In this document: positions 42,483 through 51,319 of the stretch, one piece after another | Position numbering within the stretch: position 1 is the stretch's first letter | How the letters are laid out: every line of letters begins with the position of its first letter | From: Lactobacillus pasteurii DSM 23907 = CRBIP 24.76 | GTDB lineage: Bacteria; Bacillota; Bacilli; Lactobacillales; Lactobacillaceae | Assembly (NCBI RefSeq): GCF_000297025.1 | Contig: NZ_CAKD01000001.1 | Location: 62,001-126,000 of the forward strand | Direction: 5' to 3' | Length of the DNA stretch: 64,000 nt | Program-made: the position numbers and the translations under genes | The notes under the pieces: model-generated | Seen by the model: the letters and a program-made list of their open reading frames with translations, nothing else | Databases searched by the model: none | Told to the model about the DNA's origin: nothing

Positions 42483-43265
42483 ATTTTGCTCAAAAAACTC
42501 CCTAAAACGCTTGGCTTCTTTCACTAAAGCTTCATCATCATTGACTTGCGATAACTTATAGCCAACAAAATAAGGCGGTGCATCATAGCGCGTAATGTAC
42601 TTGGCACAAATTCCCCCATCTGCGCGCGGGTAAAAGAACAAGTTATATGATTTAAAGCGGCCATTGTACATCACGTTTAGCAAATACTCAGCCCCAGCCT
42701 GAATCCAATCAGCCCATAGGTCTAGATCAGATAGTTCTAGGGCATTGATATTGATTTCGGTGTAGCCTTGCACCGGATGAGTAGCAATATTAACTTCAAC
42801 TTGATCATTTTTGAATAAGCTATGCCCTTCAAAATTGTTTTGATGAAGATACTTGTAGGCATCTTCTTTTTTGAAGCCAACAATCTGCATATGCGGATGA
42901 ATCAAGGAGCCTCCTGAATGGGGGCCATAATTTTTGTACCAGACAACCGAGCGATATTGCTTATCCTTTGCCATCTCCAAATACGCATCCAGGGCAAAGC
43001 GCATCAACTTGCGATTATGCTCTTTAGAATAAGTGGAAATATCCCCCAAATGATCATGCGATTCAATCAAAACGGTTTGCGTCGTGTCTCTAAGCGTTGG
43101 GAACTTATTATGCAGCCAGATGAATTCTCCATCTTGACGGTAAATATCCGTTAAATGCTCCGTATCACAAAAAGGACAAACCTTGACTTTAGGCTTATCT
43201 TTGCGATAAGAGTGCGGCTTATTTTTGGCAATACTCAATTCAAAAACTATCGGATCATTGTTCAA
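42462..43265 (-). CDS. DUF4931 protein, GalT/HIT-like fold
   Basis: 267 residues from a TTG at 43265 with AAGAGGG at 8-nt spacing (MNNDPIVFELSIAKNKPHSYR). A second TTG 18 bases earlier is possible. A zinc-type CPFC knuckle is near residue 31 and an HPHMQ nucleotide-transferase-like motif near 125 (GGSLIHPHMQIVGF). These resemble galactose-1-phosphate uridylyltransferase, as does the DUF4931 family. Activity is unknown: it lacks a galK/galE neighbourhood. It ends inside the terminator stem. Confidence 0.75.
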   Translation of the reverse strand: MNNDPIVFELSIAKNKPHSYRKDKPKVKVCPFCDTEHLTDIYRQDGEFIWLHNKFPTLRDTTQTVLIESHDHLGDISTYSKEHNRKLMRFALDAYLEMAKDKQYRSVVWYKNYGPHSGGSLIHPHMQIVGFKKEDAYKYLHQNNFEGHSLFKNDQVEVNIATHPVQGYTEININALELSDLDLWADWIQAGAEYLLNVMYNGRFKSYNLFFYPRADGGICAKYITRYDAPPYFVGYKLSQVNDDEALVKEAKRFREFFEQNKKTSLS

Positions 43266-43358
43266 TCTTTTCGCCCTCTTCAATCAAAAAATTCTAGGAG
43301 CCTTCATTATACCGCTAATAGACTCAAATCTTTACTAATTAACTTATAGATGATAAGC

Positions 43359-43384
43359 TTACATGTAAATGGACACTTTTTACA
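43359..43384 (+). promoter_or_regulatory. Clustered TTACAT/TGTAAA repeats upstream of the L,D-transpeptidase gene
   Basis: A TTACATGTAA palindrome (43359-43368) overlaps TGTAAA-N9-TTTACA (43364-43384), 27 bp before the start codon. It could be a response-regulator site for this cell-wall gene. The half-sites resemble TGTWA-type wall-stress boxes but the spacing does not fit WalR. Confidence 0.35.
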
Positions 43385-43410
43385 TTCATCAGAATAAGGG
43401 TTGATTTATT

Positions 43411-44619
43411 ATGGAATCTAGAAGAAATTTACATAAACGCAACAACCGCAACAATATCATCTTGGTCCTAGTTGGCCTGGTTGCGGTCCTTGCATTGATC
43501 TTCGGCGTAGTTGCCCATAATAAGCGCGTTCAAGGCGAGGCCCGGGCACGCAAGTTTGCTACAACTCACTTCAATCCCAACGTTACAATCTATGGGGTTA
43601 AAGTTGGCAATTTAACTGTAGCTAAGGCAACTAAGAAGATTAACGAAAAAGCTAATAACACTGCAAGCTTAGTCGATAACAAGGTTGTCTTATCAAGAAA
43701 TGCTGCTAAGACAACGATTAGTTCGGCCGAAGTTGCCAAATACTTCAAAAAGCAGCACACTGAATCACCAAATAACAAGACCTACACTTACGAATCAGCT
43801 AGCTTAAATGAAGCTAAAAGCAAGCTAACCGCTCTTGATCAAGCAAGCGTAGAATTCAAGGTTAACGGCAAAACTTACGACTTGAAAGCTAAAGACTTAG
43901 TCAACAAGGTCGAATACCAAGATGGCAAGTTCAACTTCAAGGATGACAAGAAGTTAGCTAACAAGCTTGAACAGATCGATCGCGAAAATACCACGATCAA
44001 AAAGAGCTATAAGTTTACTGTTCCATCCGGCAGTTCTGTCAAGGGCAAGACCATCACCGTCAAAAACGAAAGCTACGGCTGGGGCGTTTACGTTAAAAAA
44101 GCCCGCGAGGCAGTCAAGGAAGCTTTTGCTAATGGAACTAAGCAGTTAGATGGTGGAAACTACCTCTATGGCTTAGGCTACAGTACTTATCCACACGGTT
44201 ATCAAGAATCTAACCACGGCATTGGTCAAAACTATGTCGTTGTTTCGCTCAAAAAACAAGAGCTTTGGGTTGTTCGCCATGGCCAAGTTGCTGTCCATCT
44301 AACAGATGTCGTTACTGGAACTATGACTGGCGACAAGAGCGATCAAACTCCAAAGGGCGTATGGTACATCCACTATAAGGAGTCCCCAAGCGTACTTAGA
44401 GGCTACAATGACGATGGTTCAAAATACGCTTCTAAAGTTCAATACTGGATGCCATTTACTTTAAGTGGCTGCGGCTTGCATGATGCTAGCTGGAGAACTG
44501 ACTGGTCCAAGACTGCCTACCTCAAGGGTGGTTCACATGGATGTGTCAACATTAAGCCAGGCGAAGTTAAGAAGGTCTGGGATAACGTAATCAAGAACGA
44601 ACCTGTCATCGTTTACTAG
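43411..44619 (+). CDS. L,D-transpeptidase (YkuD) with membrane anchor
   Basis: 402 residues. A basic N-terminus and one membrane helix (about 16-36) leave the rest outside. A putative peptidoglycan-binding domain follows (about 50-230, starting FNPNVTIYGVKVGNLTVAKATKKI). The YkuD catalytic domain (about 270-402) ends with the motif GSHGCVNI, Cys378. This enzyme class forms 3-3 peptidoglycan cross-links or attaches proteins and is insensitive to most penicillins. ATG 43411 has AAGGG at a longish 12 nt. It is a single gene with a strong terminator. Confidence 0.93.
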   Translation: MESRRNLHKRNNRNNIILVLVGLVAVLALIFGVVAHNKRVQGEARARKFATTHFNPNVTIYGVKVGNLTVAKATKKINEKANNTASLVDNKVVLSRNAAKTTISSAEVAKYFKKQHTESPNNKTYTYESASLNEAKSKLTALDQASVEFKVNGKTYDLKAKDLVNKVEYQDGKFNFKDDKKLANKLEQIDRENTTIKKSYKFTVPSGSSVKGKTITVKNESYGWGVYVKKAREAVKEAFANGTKQLDGGNYLYGLGYSTYPHGYQESNHGIGQNYVVVSLKKQELWVVRHGQVAVHLTDVVTGTMTGDKSDQTPKGVWYIHYKESPSVLRGYNDDGSKYASKVQYWMPFTLSGCGLHDASWRTDWSKTAYLKGGSHGCVNIKPGEVKKVWDNVIKNEPVIVY

Positions 44620-44630
44620 AAATAAGTACT

Positions 44631-44664
44631 AAAAAAGGAGATATCGGCGATATCTCCTTTTTTG
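44631..44664. terminator. Bidirectional terminator between ldt and dtpT
   Basis: AAAAAAGGAGATATC / GATATCTCCTTTTTT perfect 15-bp stem with a GGC loop. Confidence 0.92.
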
Positions 44665-44674
44665 ATAGTCAATT

Positions 44675-46168
44675 TTAGTTAATTCCGGCCATCAAAGCAT
44701 GAATTCTCTTGCTTAATACAAGCATAATCAAACCAAAGACTACGCTGACAATTCCAACAATCAAGAAATATTGAACTTCTGTATTTGCGGAATAGTACTT
44801 AACGATCTGAGAGTTGACTGCTTGACCTGTTGCATCAGCTAAGAACCACATACTCATCATCTGAGATTGGAAGGCTTTTGGCGCTAATTTAGTTGTTACA
44901 GATAAACCGATTGGAGAAATTAGCATTTCGGCAATTTCAACGATAAACCATGAACCAACTAGCCATAATGGACTAACTCGACCACTTGTACCATAAAGCA
45001 TCCCTGGCAAAGCCATCCAAGCATATGAAAGTCCGGCAAAGACTAAACCAATAGCAAACTTCTTTGGTGCAGTTGGTTGACCCTTCCAGTGTTCCCAAAG
45101 CCAAACAAATAATGGCGTCAAGATCATGATAAAGACTGGGTTCAAGGTCTGGAAGTTGGCTGCTGCAAAGTGCCATGAGCCAATATGCAAGATAGTTCTT
45201 TGTTCGGCAAAAAGTGCTAAAACTACGGAACCTGATTCTTCAATTCCCCAGAAAATAGCCCCAGCGATAAATAATGGAATATAAGCCAAAACTCTAGAAC
45301 GTTCTGTCTTAGTTACCTTGTCGCTTTTAAGCATAATGGCAAAGTAGTAAATTGGAATCGCAATAGCCAAAATGGTAATCAAAGAAATAATGTTGTTGAT
45401 GTTCAACTTGCCCAAAAGCTGCATTGCTACTAAGACAATTGCCAAAATCACAAGTGCTACAACTATCTTCTTAATGATTGATTGCAATTCTTCCTTGCTG
45501 ATTGGATCGTTAGGCTTATTGCTATCTTTAGATAGGTGCTTTCTACCACCGTAGTAGTATTGGATAAGTCCTAATAACATACCAAAGGCTGCTAAAGAGA
45601 AGCCAGCGTGGAAGTTAGTAGTATTGCCAAAAGCATGGAAACCAAAACCATCAGCTGCCCAAGGAACTAACCAAGGTGCAATTGCTGACCCTAAGTTGAT
45701 TCCAAATACAAACATACTAAAACCGGCATCTCTCCGGCGATCTTCTGGACTATAAAGTCCACCAACCATATCTGAGACATTTGGCTTAAGCAAACCTGTT
45801 CCGGCAACAATCAAAGCAATTGAACAGTACAAAGCAGCTGTACCTAGTGGCAATGATAAGACAATATGACCAAACATGATCAAGACGCCACCAATAAAGA
45901 CTGTCTTGCGCGAACCCCAGATTCGATCTGATAGCCAGCCACCTACAGTACTTGATAGATAAACCAAGGAACCATAGATAGACATAATTGAGGCGGCGGT
46001 AACCTCATCCATTCCCAAACCGCCTTTATCTACTGCATAATAAATGTAAAAGAGCAGGATCGCTCTCATGCCGTAGTAACTGAAACGCTCCCACATTTCA
46101 GTGAAAAATAGAGTCGATAAGCCTTTAGGTTGTCCAAAAAAGGCTGTATCTTCACTTTTTTGCTTCAT
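44675..46168 (-). CDS. dtpT: Proton-coupled di-/tripeptide transporter (POT family)
   Basis: 497 residues with 12-14 membrane helices. The N-terminal FTEMWERFSYYGMRAILLFY carries the ExxER proton-coupling motif of POT transporters. GGWLSDRIWGSRKTVFIGG and VFGINLGSAIAPWLVP are further family signatures. It imports small peptides with protons, feeding PepD and other peptidases. ATG 46168 has GGAAGGAAAA. It has its own TTGACT promoter and ends at the shared terminator. Confidence 0.95.
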   Translation of the reverse strand: MKQKSEDTAFFGQPKGLSTLFFTEMWERFSYYGMRAILLFYIYYAVDKGGLGMDEVTAASIMSIYGSLVYLSSTVGGWLSDRIWGSRKTVFIGGVLIMFGHIVLSLPLGTAALYCSIALIVAGTGLLKPNVSDMVGGLYSPEDRRRDAGFSMFVFGINLGSAIAPWLVPWAADGFGFHAFGNTTNFHAGFSLAAFGMLLGLIQYYYGGRKHLSKDSNKPNDPISKEELQSIIKKIVVALVILAIVLVAMQLLGKLNINNIISLITILAIAIPIYYFAIMLKSDKVTKTERSRVLAYIPLFIAGAIFWGIEESGSVVLALFAEQRTILHIGSWHFAAANFQTLNPVFIMILTPLFVWLWEHWKGQPTAPKKFAIGLVFAGLSYAWMALPGMLYGTSGRVSPLWLVGSWFIVEIAEMLISPIGLSVTTKLAPKAFQSQMMSMWFLADATGQAVNSQIVKYYSANTEVQYFLIVGIVSVVFGLIMLVLSKRIHALMAGIN

Positions 46169-46210
46169 TTAAAAATTTTCCTTCCTAGTCAAATAAGAAC
46201 ACAATTAAGT

Positions 46211-46240
46211 ATTTTATAATTTTTTATCGACTCTAGTCAA
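46211..46240 (-). promoter_or_regulatory. dtpT promoter
   Basis: Minus-strand TTGACT (46235-46240), 18 bp, TAAAAT (46211-46216), 43 bp before the start codon. Confidence 0.6.
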
Positions 46241-46249
46241 ATTATGACA

Positions 46250-46284
46250 AGAAAAAATCCCTAAGTGTTATAGCACTTAAGGAT
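46250..46284 (-). terminator. Terminator of the carrier/condensation gene
   Basis: Minus-strand ATCCTTAAGTG / CACTTAGGGAT (one G-U pair) then TTTTTTC, 26 bp behind the stop codon. Confidence 0.8.
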
Positions 46285-46309
46285 CTAGCTCTCTTAATTT
46301 TATTTTTAA

Positions 46310-47758
46310 TTAGCTATGCCGACTAGCTGTCGTAATAGTGACTATCTCATCACCAAGCTTAACTTTATATTCCTTCTTTCTCAACAATTGACCATAGGAA
46401 ATACAGTATAAAATACCATTTTTGCTAACCAGCGTAACGTAATTTGCCTTAAACGGTAACCGCAAAATTTCTGCTATAATTGCATCCACGTCTTCAACTT
46501 CACCAAGATAATTTGGTGAAATATTCATACTTTTCCACTTCTTATCTAATTCAGGTAAGTATTGCAAATTCTTACCTACAGCGTTAAAAATGCAATAACG
46601 ATAATCTATTCCCTTTGTATAAATATTTAGCCAATCTTTATAGCTATTGGCAAAATCAGTAAAACTATCCTGCTTGTTAACCTGCCAAGGCAGAGTAGCA
46701 TGAACATCACCAATAACATTATTAGCATCAAATTTGTCAAAACTTCTAATATTCAAGGCAATTTTACCAGTGATCTTATGCATCTTATGATCTTGCATCA
46801 TAGCTTGTGAAAGCAGATAGATTCCTTGTGTATATACCTGATCTGTTGTCTTAGCAGAGCAAGCAAATTTGCTAATGTATACATAGGTATCCTTTTTCGT
46901 CAACTGCAAGCTTTGCTCAGTCTCAGAAATTAAACTAATTGCCTTTTTTACATCTGTATTTTGATTAGTTTCGCGTATAAAATCCATGAAATCAGCATAT
47001 GAACTCGGTTTGATTTGGTCAATGGATAAATTTTGCTGATATAAGTCAACAAATAGCTGTTTGAACTTGTTAGATGACGATGCATCCAGCGTGTGATGTG
47101 AAAATACGATCTCCAACTGGCATCTATTTAGGTTAAAGATTAAACAATATATTGGTCTGCCTTGTTTAGAATACATCACTTGCTCTAAATTATCATTAGA
47201 GAACCCATTCAATGAAACAAAAGAAATCGGATAAACATTTTTTGCTTTTTTAAAATATAGTCTATCTTGTTCATCTCTAAACCAAGTAAAAGTCAGCAAA
47301 TCGATTTTAGTAGTCAAATCTACAAAAATCTTTTTAATCTTTTCTATTTCTTGGTAGTTTATTGTTGGCATAGCTATGCACAAACGATCAAATGAGGTTT
47401 TTCCCTGCAAAAATAAGCTTTGCTGAGTAGATGATGCTGTAATCTTATATTGTTCATATTGACTTTCAAAATCATCAAATAGCATCTTAAAATTCATCAA
47501 TTCTGCTTCAATAGTTTGTTGATCTATTGAAGAATCAACCGTTTTTGACCACTTTTTATGTTTGATAAAATCAGCCAAACGTTTAGTTGTAGTTAATAAT
47601 GCTAATTGTTCATCATTAATATGTATAGTAAAAGCATTTTCTACTTCAATGATAAAACGAACTAAATCAAGAGAATCCAGTTGTGCAATCTCATTGACAT
47701 GATACTTTGTCAAAAGATTTCTAAGTTTATCGAAAATACCTTCATCACTTTTTCTCAT
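46310..47758 (-). CDS. Acyl/peptidyl carrier domain fused to an NRPS-type condensation domain
   Basis: 482 residues. Residues 1-70 look like a carrier protein: KYHVNEIAQLDSLDLVRFIIEVENAF, with Ser29 in the DSL phosphopantetheine site and a helix IHINDEQLALL after it. Residues about 110-470 look like a condensation/acyltransferase domain: SHHTLDASS has the HxxxD core (His221, Asp225). ALNIRSFDKF..VIGDVHATLPW fits the NxR and latch regions, and ISPNYLGEV fits the late core motif. No adenylation or thioesterase domain is present. ATG 47758 overlaps the stop of a short upstream frame (ATGA) and lacks a clear ribosome site. The region is AT-richer than its neighbours, suggesting transfer. Substrate and product are unknown. 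Confidence 0.7.
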   Translation of the reverse strand: MRKSDEGIFDKLRNLLTKYHVNEIAQLDSLDLVRFIIEVENAFTIHINDEQLALLTTTKRLADFIKHKKWSKTVDSSIDQQTIEAELMNFKMLFDDFESQYEQYKITASSTQQSLFLQGKTSFDRLCIAMPTINYQEIEKIKKIFVDLTTKIDLLTFTWFRDEQDRLYFKKAKNVYPISFVSLNGFSNDNLEQVMYSKQGRPIYCLIFNLNRCQLEIVFSHHTLDASSSNKFKQLFVDLYQQNLSIDQIKPSSYADFMDFIRETNQNTDVKKAISLISETEQSLQLTKKDTYVYISKFACSAKTTDQVYTQGIYLLSQAMMQDHKMHKITGKIALNIRSFDKFDANNVIGDVHATLPWQVNKQDSFTDFANSYKDWLNIYTKGIDYRYCIFNAVGKNLQYLPELDKKWKSMNISPNYLGEVEDVDAIIAEILRLPFKANYVTLVSKNGILYCISYGQLLRKKEYKVKLGDEIVTITTASRHS

Positions 47759-47787
47759 TCAGTCATTATTTTGGCAATTCCAATCAT

Positions 47788-48051
47788 TTTATTTGATTTC
47801 TTTTGTCGATCTTTAACATTCAATTTATGACCTTTGTTCAAACAAATACTGACCTAAATTACATCGGTAGAGTCTTTGGCATTATTTTTTCAGTTGCCAT
47901 CTTATTCATGCCGTTTGGTACTTTCTTCTTCCAACGGATCTTTAATTTGAAGAATCCATTCAATTATTCAATTATTGGTCTTGTTCTGATCACTGTATCA
48001 CTAGTTACACTACTTTTAAATATTGCTCTTTCAGCTACTACTAAAGATTAA
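47788..48051 (+). pseudogene. C-terminal fragment of an MFS transporter
   Basis: The plus frame FNIQFMTFVQTNTDLNYIGRVFGIIFSVAILFMPFGTFFFQRIF... ends after one more helix at 48051. The QT..D...GRVFG motif and the two following helices match the last third of MFS efflux proteins of the MefA-like type. The rest is absent: upstream the sequence belongs to the oppositely oriented carrier/condensation gene. A TGA lies in frame near 47793, so no start is obvious. It is a truncated remnant marking a rearrangement junction around 47.76-47.80 kb. Confidence 0.7.
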
Positions 48052-48121
48052 TAGATCTCATTAAATTAAGTACTTGATAATTGTTCAACTCAAGAAGCAA
48101 ATTGTTTTTCTAATTCCACAC

Positions 48122-48150
48122 AAAAAAGCGACTCAAACGAGTCGCTTTTT
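48122..48150. terminator. pepN terminator
   Basis: AAAAAGCGACTC / GAGTCGCTTTTT perfect stem with AAAC loop, 9 bp behind the pepN stop. Confidence 0.92.
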
Positions 48151-48158
48151 CTGATACA

Positions 48159-50684
48159 TTATAAACTTGCTTCGACAGCCTTGTTAACAGCTGCTTTTTC
48201 GCTTTCAATCAAGTCAACGCGAGCAGCGATAAACTTAATATCCATCTTAATTTCACGAGTAAGCATAGCTTGTGACAATTTTGGTTCAAAGAATTCCTTG
48301 AATTCTGCTAGACGCTTAGCGGTTCTGAATTGACGAGCTACTACTGTAATGAAGGTAGCAAATTCCATGTCGCCACCGATCTTTTCATCTAGCCAGCTCC
48401 ATTCATCGCGGATCCAAGTCCAAGCTGCTTCTTCTGATGCATCATTTGCAAGCATTCCTGCAAACCAACCGCGAAGGTCTTGTGGCTTAACTACGTCTGC
48501 ATCCTTGAAGTAGCCGATAATCTTAGCAATTTCAGCTTCATCCTTGGTCTTAGTAATTGCAACGCGCAAGTCTAACTTGTATGAAGCATCTGAAGTCTTC
48601 TTGTATTCGTCAATCAATTGATCAATTAAACCAGCTGCTGGGAAGTTCTTGACTTCGTTCATGATGACATGAGCACGAACATCAGCATTCAAGCTGTACA
48701 AGTCATCCTTGTGTGCTTCAAATAATTCATGAGCTTCCTTAATTGAGGCAGCATTTTCAGCGTAAAGGCTAGCGCTTAAAACGTCTTGACGAACTTGTTG
48801 GTCATCATCGCTGTCGCTATCCTTAACTTCCCAACCAAGGCGTGCAACTTGACCTGCAGAAAGCTTGTCGTACAACTTCTTCAAGTTCTTTTCTTCATCG
48901 CTACCAACTTCAACGAATTGACGCAACTTAGCAGCAGTAGTGTATAAAGCATCGTTTACTAAACCTGACTTGTCATCTGCAAGCTTAGTCAACAATGGCA
49001 CGATTTCAGCGTATGAAATTTGACGACCTTCAGCAAGCAAGCGCAAGTCTTGAAGCAATTGCAACTTAGCGATTGGGTCAAGGCTGGCTACATCAGCTAA
49101 AATATCCTTCATTAAAGTATCGTCGTACTTAACGATGAAGTGTGAGCTGTTGCCTACGTTCAAGCGCAAAGCTTCACCTGCTTGCTTACGCAAGTCTTCG
49201 TAGTTGCCAAGGTCAAGTTCAGTTTCAGACATGATTTGTGGTGCATCAAAGTTAGCGTTCAATGGAATAGCCCACTTGCGGCCTACTTCTTCGCCTTCAC
49301 CAACGAAGAATTGCTTTTGAGTCAACTTCAAGTGACCATCTTCAACAAAGGCATTAACTACTGGGTAACCTGGTTGGTTAAGCCAAGTATGCATAATTTC
49401 GCCAATGTTAAGGTCAGTAGCAGTTGATAAAGCATCCCATAAGTCGTCACCAGTAGTGTTGCCGAACTTGTGGTGGTCGAAGTAGTACTTAAGGCCCTTA
49501 CGTAAAGCTTCATCGCCAAGCAAAGCTCTAACCATAACCAACATTCTTGAACCCTTTGCGTAAACGATCGCGCCATCAAAGAGGGCATCAATTTCTGCTG
49601 GGTCGTTAACTTCAACGTAAACTGATTGTACGCCGTCAGTTGCATCCCTAGTCAAAGCTTGAGCAGCTTCGCTAGATTGGAACATTTCCCAAATGTGCCA
49701 GTCTGGTTCAATTGCGTCAATTGCTACATATTCCATCATGTTGGCGAAACTTTCGTTAAGCCATAAGTTGTCCCACCACTTCATGGTTACTAAGTCACCG
49801 AACCATTGGTGAGCTAATTCGTGGGCAATTACAGTCGCAACTAACTTCTTCATTTGCAATGAAGTGTTATCTGGGTCAAGGGTTAAGTATGCTTCACGGT
49901 AAGTTACCAGACCCCAGTTTTCCATGGCACCAGCTGAGAAGTCTGGCAAGGCCAATTGCCATGAGTGTGGCAATGGGTATGGAGTTTGGTAGAAGTCTTC
50001 GTAGAATTCGATTGAGCGCTTAGCAATATCAAGGGCAAAATCTAATTCCTTAGCTTGGTGAGCCTTAGTAGCAAAGACGCCAATCTTAACGCCGCTCTTA
50101 GTTTCAGTCATCTTTGATTGCAAATCACCAAAGGCAAAAGCAACAAGGTAGCTGGACATGCGAACAGTTTCTTCGAAGTAGTGAACGCCATCTTCAACCT
50201 TGATTTCTGGCATGTTGGCAAGAGCAATTTCGCCTTCTTCTTCATCCCACTTAAGCGCTAAAGTGAAAGTAGCCTTAGCTTCTGGTTCGTCAATACTTGG
50301 GAAAGCTTGACGAGCAAAAGTAGTTTCGAATTGCGTACCGATAATTTGCTTCTTTTCGCCATTAAGTTCGTAATATGAAGGGTAAATTCCCATCATTGTA
50401 TCAGTAAGTGGTGCAGAGTAGTCAATTGCTACAGTAGTCTTGCCAGTCTTTGGCAAGTCAATCTTGATAACTTCATCAGCGTCAATTACTTCAAAAGGTA
50501 CATCTTGACCATCAGCTTTAACAGCCTTGATTGTCATGTACTTTTCATTGACGAAGATAGTAGTTTCCATAGCTTCACCAGTGATGGTTGAAGTACCAGT
50601 GATCAACTTTTCTTTACGGTTGACATCGATAAACAAATCATAGTGTTCTGGATGAAATGTTTCATAAATACGTTTTACTGCCAT
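48159..50684 (-). CDS. pepN: Aminopeptidase N (M1 family)
   Basis: 841 residues, usual for lactobacillus PepN (about 844). It is a cytoplasmic zinc aminopeptidase that removes single residues from peptides, central to amino-acid supply. The substrate-anchoring motif GAMENWG and the zinc motif HELAHQWFGD (His near residue 288, with the second Glu in WLNESFANMMEY) are intact. The C-terminal helical ERAP1-like domain is full length. ATG 50684 has AGGAGG. It is a single gene with its own terminator. Confidence 0.97.
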   Translation of the reverse strand: MAVKRIYETFHPEHYDLFIDVNRKEKLITGTSTITGEAMETTIFVNEKYMTIKAVKADGQDVPFEVIDADEVIKIDLPKTGKTTVAIDYSAPLTDTMMGIYPSYYELNGEKKQIIGTQFETTFARQAFPSIDEPEAKATFTLALKWDEEEGEIALANMPEIKVEDGVHYFEETVRMSSYLVAFAFGDLQSKMTETKSGVKIGVFATKAHQAKELDFALDIAKRSIEFYEDFYQTPYPLPHSWQLALPDFSAGAMENWGLVTYREAYLTLDPDNTSLQMKKLVATVIAHELAHQWFGDLVTMKWWDNLWLNESFANMMEYVAIDAIEPDWHIWEMFQSSEAAQALTRDATDGVQSVYVEVNDPAEIDALFDGAIVYAKGSRMLVMVRALLGDEALRKGLKYYFDHHKFGNTTGDDLWDALSTATDLNIGEIMHTWLNQPGYPVVNAFVEDGHLKLTQKQFFVGEGEEVGRKWAIPLNANFDAPQIMSETELDLGNYEDLRKQAGEALRLNVGNSSHFIVKYDDTLMKDILADVASLDPIAKLQLLQDLRLLAEGRQISYAEIVPLLTKLADDKSGLVNDALYTTAAKLRQFVEVGSDEEKNLKKLYDKLSAGQVARLGWEVKDSDSDDDQQVRQDVLSASLYAENAASIKEAHELFEAHKDDLYSLNADVRAHVIMNEVKNFPAAGLIDQLIDEYKKTSDASYKLDLRVAITKTKDEAEIAKIIGYFKDADVVKPQDLRGWFAGMLANDASEEAAWTWIRDEWSWLDEKIGGDMEFATFITVVARQFRTAKRLAEFKEFFEPKLSQAMLTREIKMDIKFIAARVDLIESEKAAVNKAVEASL

Positions 50685-50870
50685 ATTTTTCCTCCTAATT
50701 AAGGTATTACAATTAACTAAATTTTACCAAAAACGGCCAAATATTACATTAAAATTAGCTTTTCTGCGGAGATTGTAAGAGCTACGTTTTTGTTTTGTAA
50801 CAGAGCTGAAACATTCGCCAGGTAGTATATGGCTTGTAAGGTTTAAGAGATTAATAATTAAGTATAGGGA

Positions 50871-51236
50871 ATGAAAACATTGAATAATTTGAAATCAACT
50901 TTCGTAAAATTTATCGTGGCTTTAGCCTTAGTCTTAACTGGTGCTTCTGCTACTCAAACTATTGCTACTAACGTAGCTGGTCAAAACAATACTGTTCAAG
51001 CAGCTATGTCTAAGAGCGAAAAGGCTGCTAAGCGCTGGATCGCAATGCGCGAATCTGGTGGTAGCTACTACGCTAGAAACGGCGTTTGTTACGGTCGTTA
51101 CCAATTAAACATCGCTTACTTGCACGGTAACTACTCTCCAGCCAACCAAGAAAGAACCGCTGACAGATATGTTTACGGTCGTTACGGCTCATGGGTTAAC
51201 GCTAAGAGATTTTGGTTAGCTCACCACTGGTACTAA
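50871..51236 (+). CDS. Apf-like secreted protein with lysozyme-like C-terminal domain
   Basis: 121 residues. Signal peptide of about 45 residues (FVKFIVALALVLTG..., cleavage near VQAA). A single domain resembling the C-terminus of aggregation-promoting factors follows: AAKRWIAMRESGGSYYARNGVCYGRYQLN ... ADRYVYGRYGSWVNAKRFWLAHHWY. The RESGGSY glutamate matches the transglycosylase-like catalytic Glu of this fold. The middle repeat region of full-length Apf is missing, so this is a minimal version. ATG 50871 is taken; a TTG at 50880 with AGGGAATG spacing is an alternative. Confidence 0.82.
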   Translation: MKTLNNLKSTFVKFIVALALVLTGASATQTIATNVAGQNNTVQAAMSKSEKAAKRWIAMRESGGSYYARNGVCYGRYQLNIAYLHGNYSPANQERTADRYVYGRYGSWVNAKRFWLAHHWY

Positions 51237-51274
51237 TATTCCAAAGTATCCAATATTTTCCCCAGATATAAAAG

Positions 51275-51315
51275 AATACCGATTAGGATAATCCTTCCTA
51301 GTCGGTATTTATTTT
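51275..51315. terminator. Bidirectional terminator after the Apf-like gene
   Basis: AATACCGATTAGGA / TCCTAGTCGGTATT stem (one G-U) with TTATTTT tail, between convergent genes. Confidence 0.85.
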
Positions 51316-51319
51316 GCTT

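Noticed and set aside
47803-48051. MFS fragment as a real 82-residue gene
   Set aside because: The start is a TTG without ribosome site and the product is only the last third of a transporter, so it is called a pseudogene.
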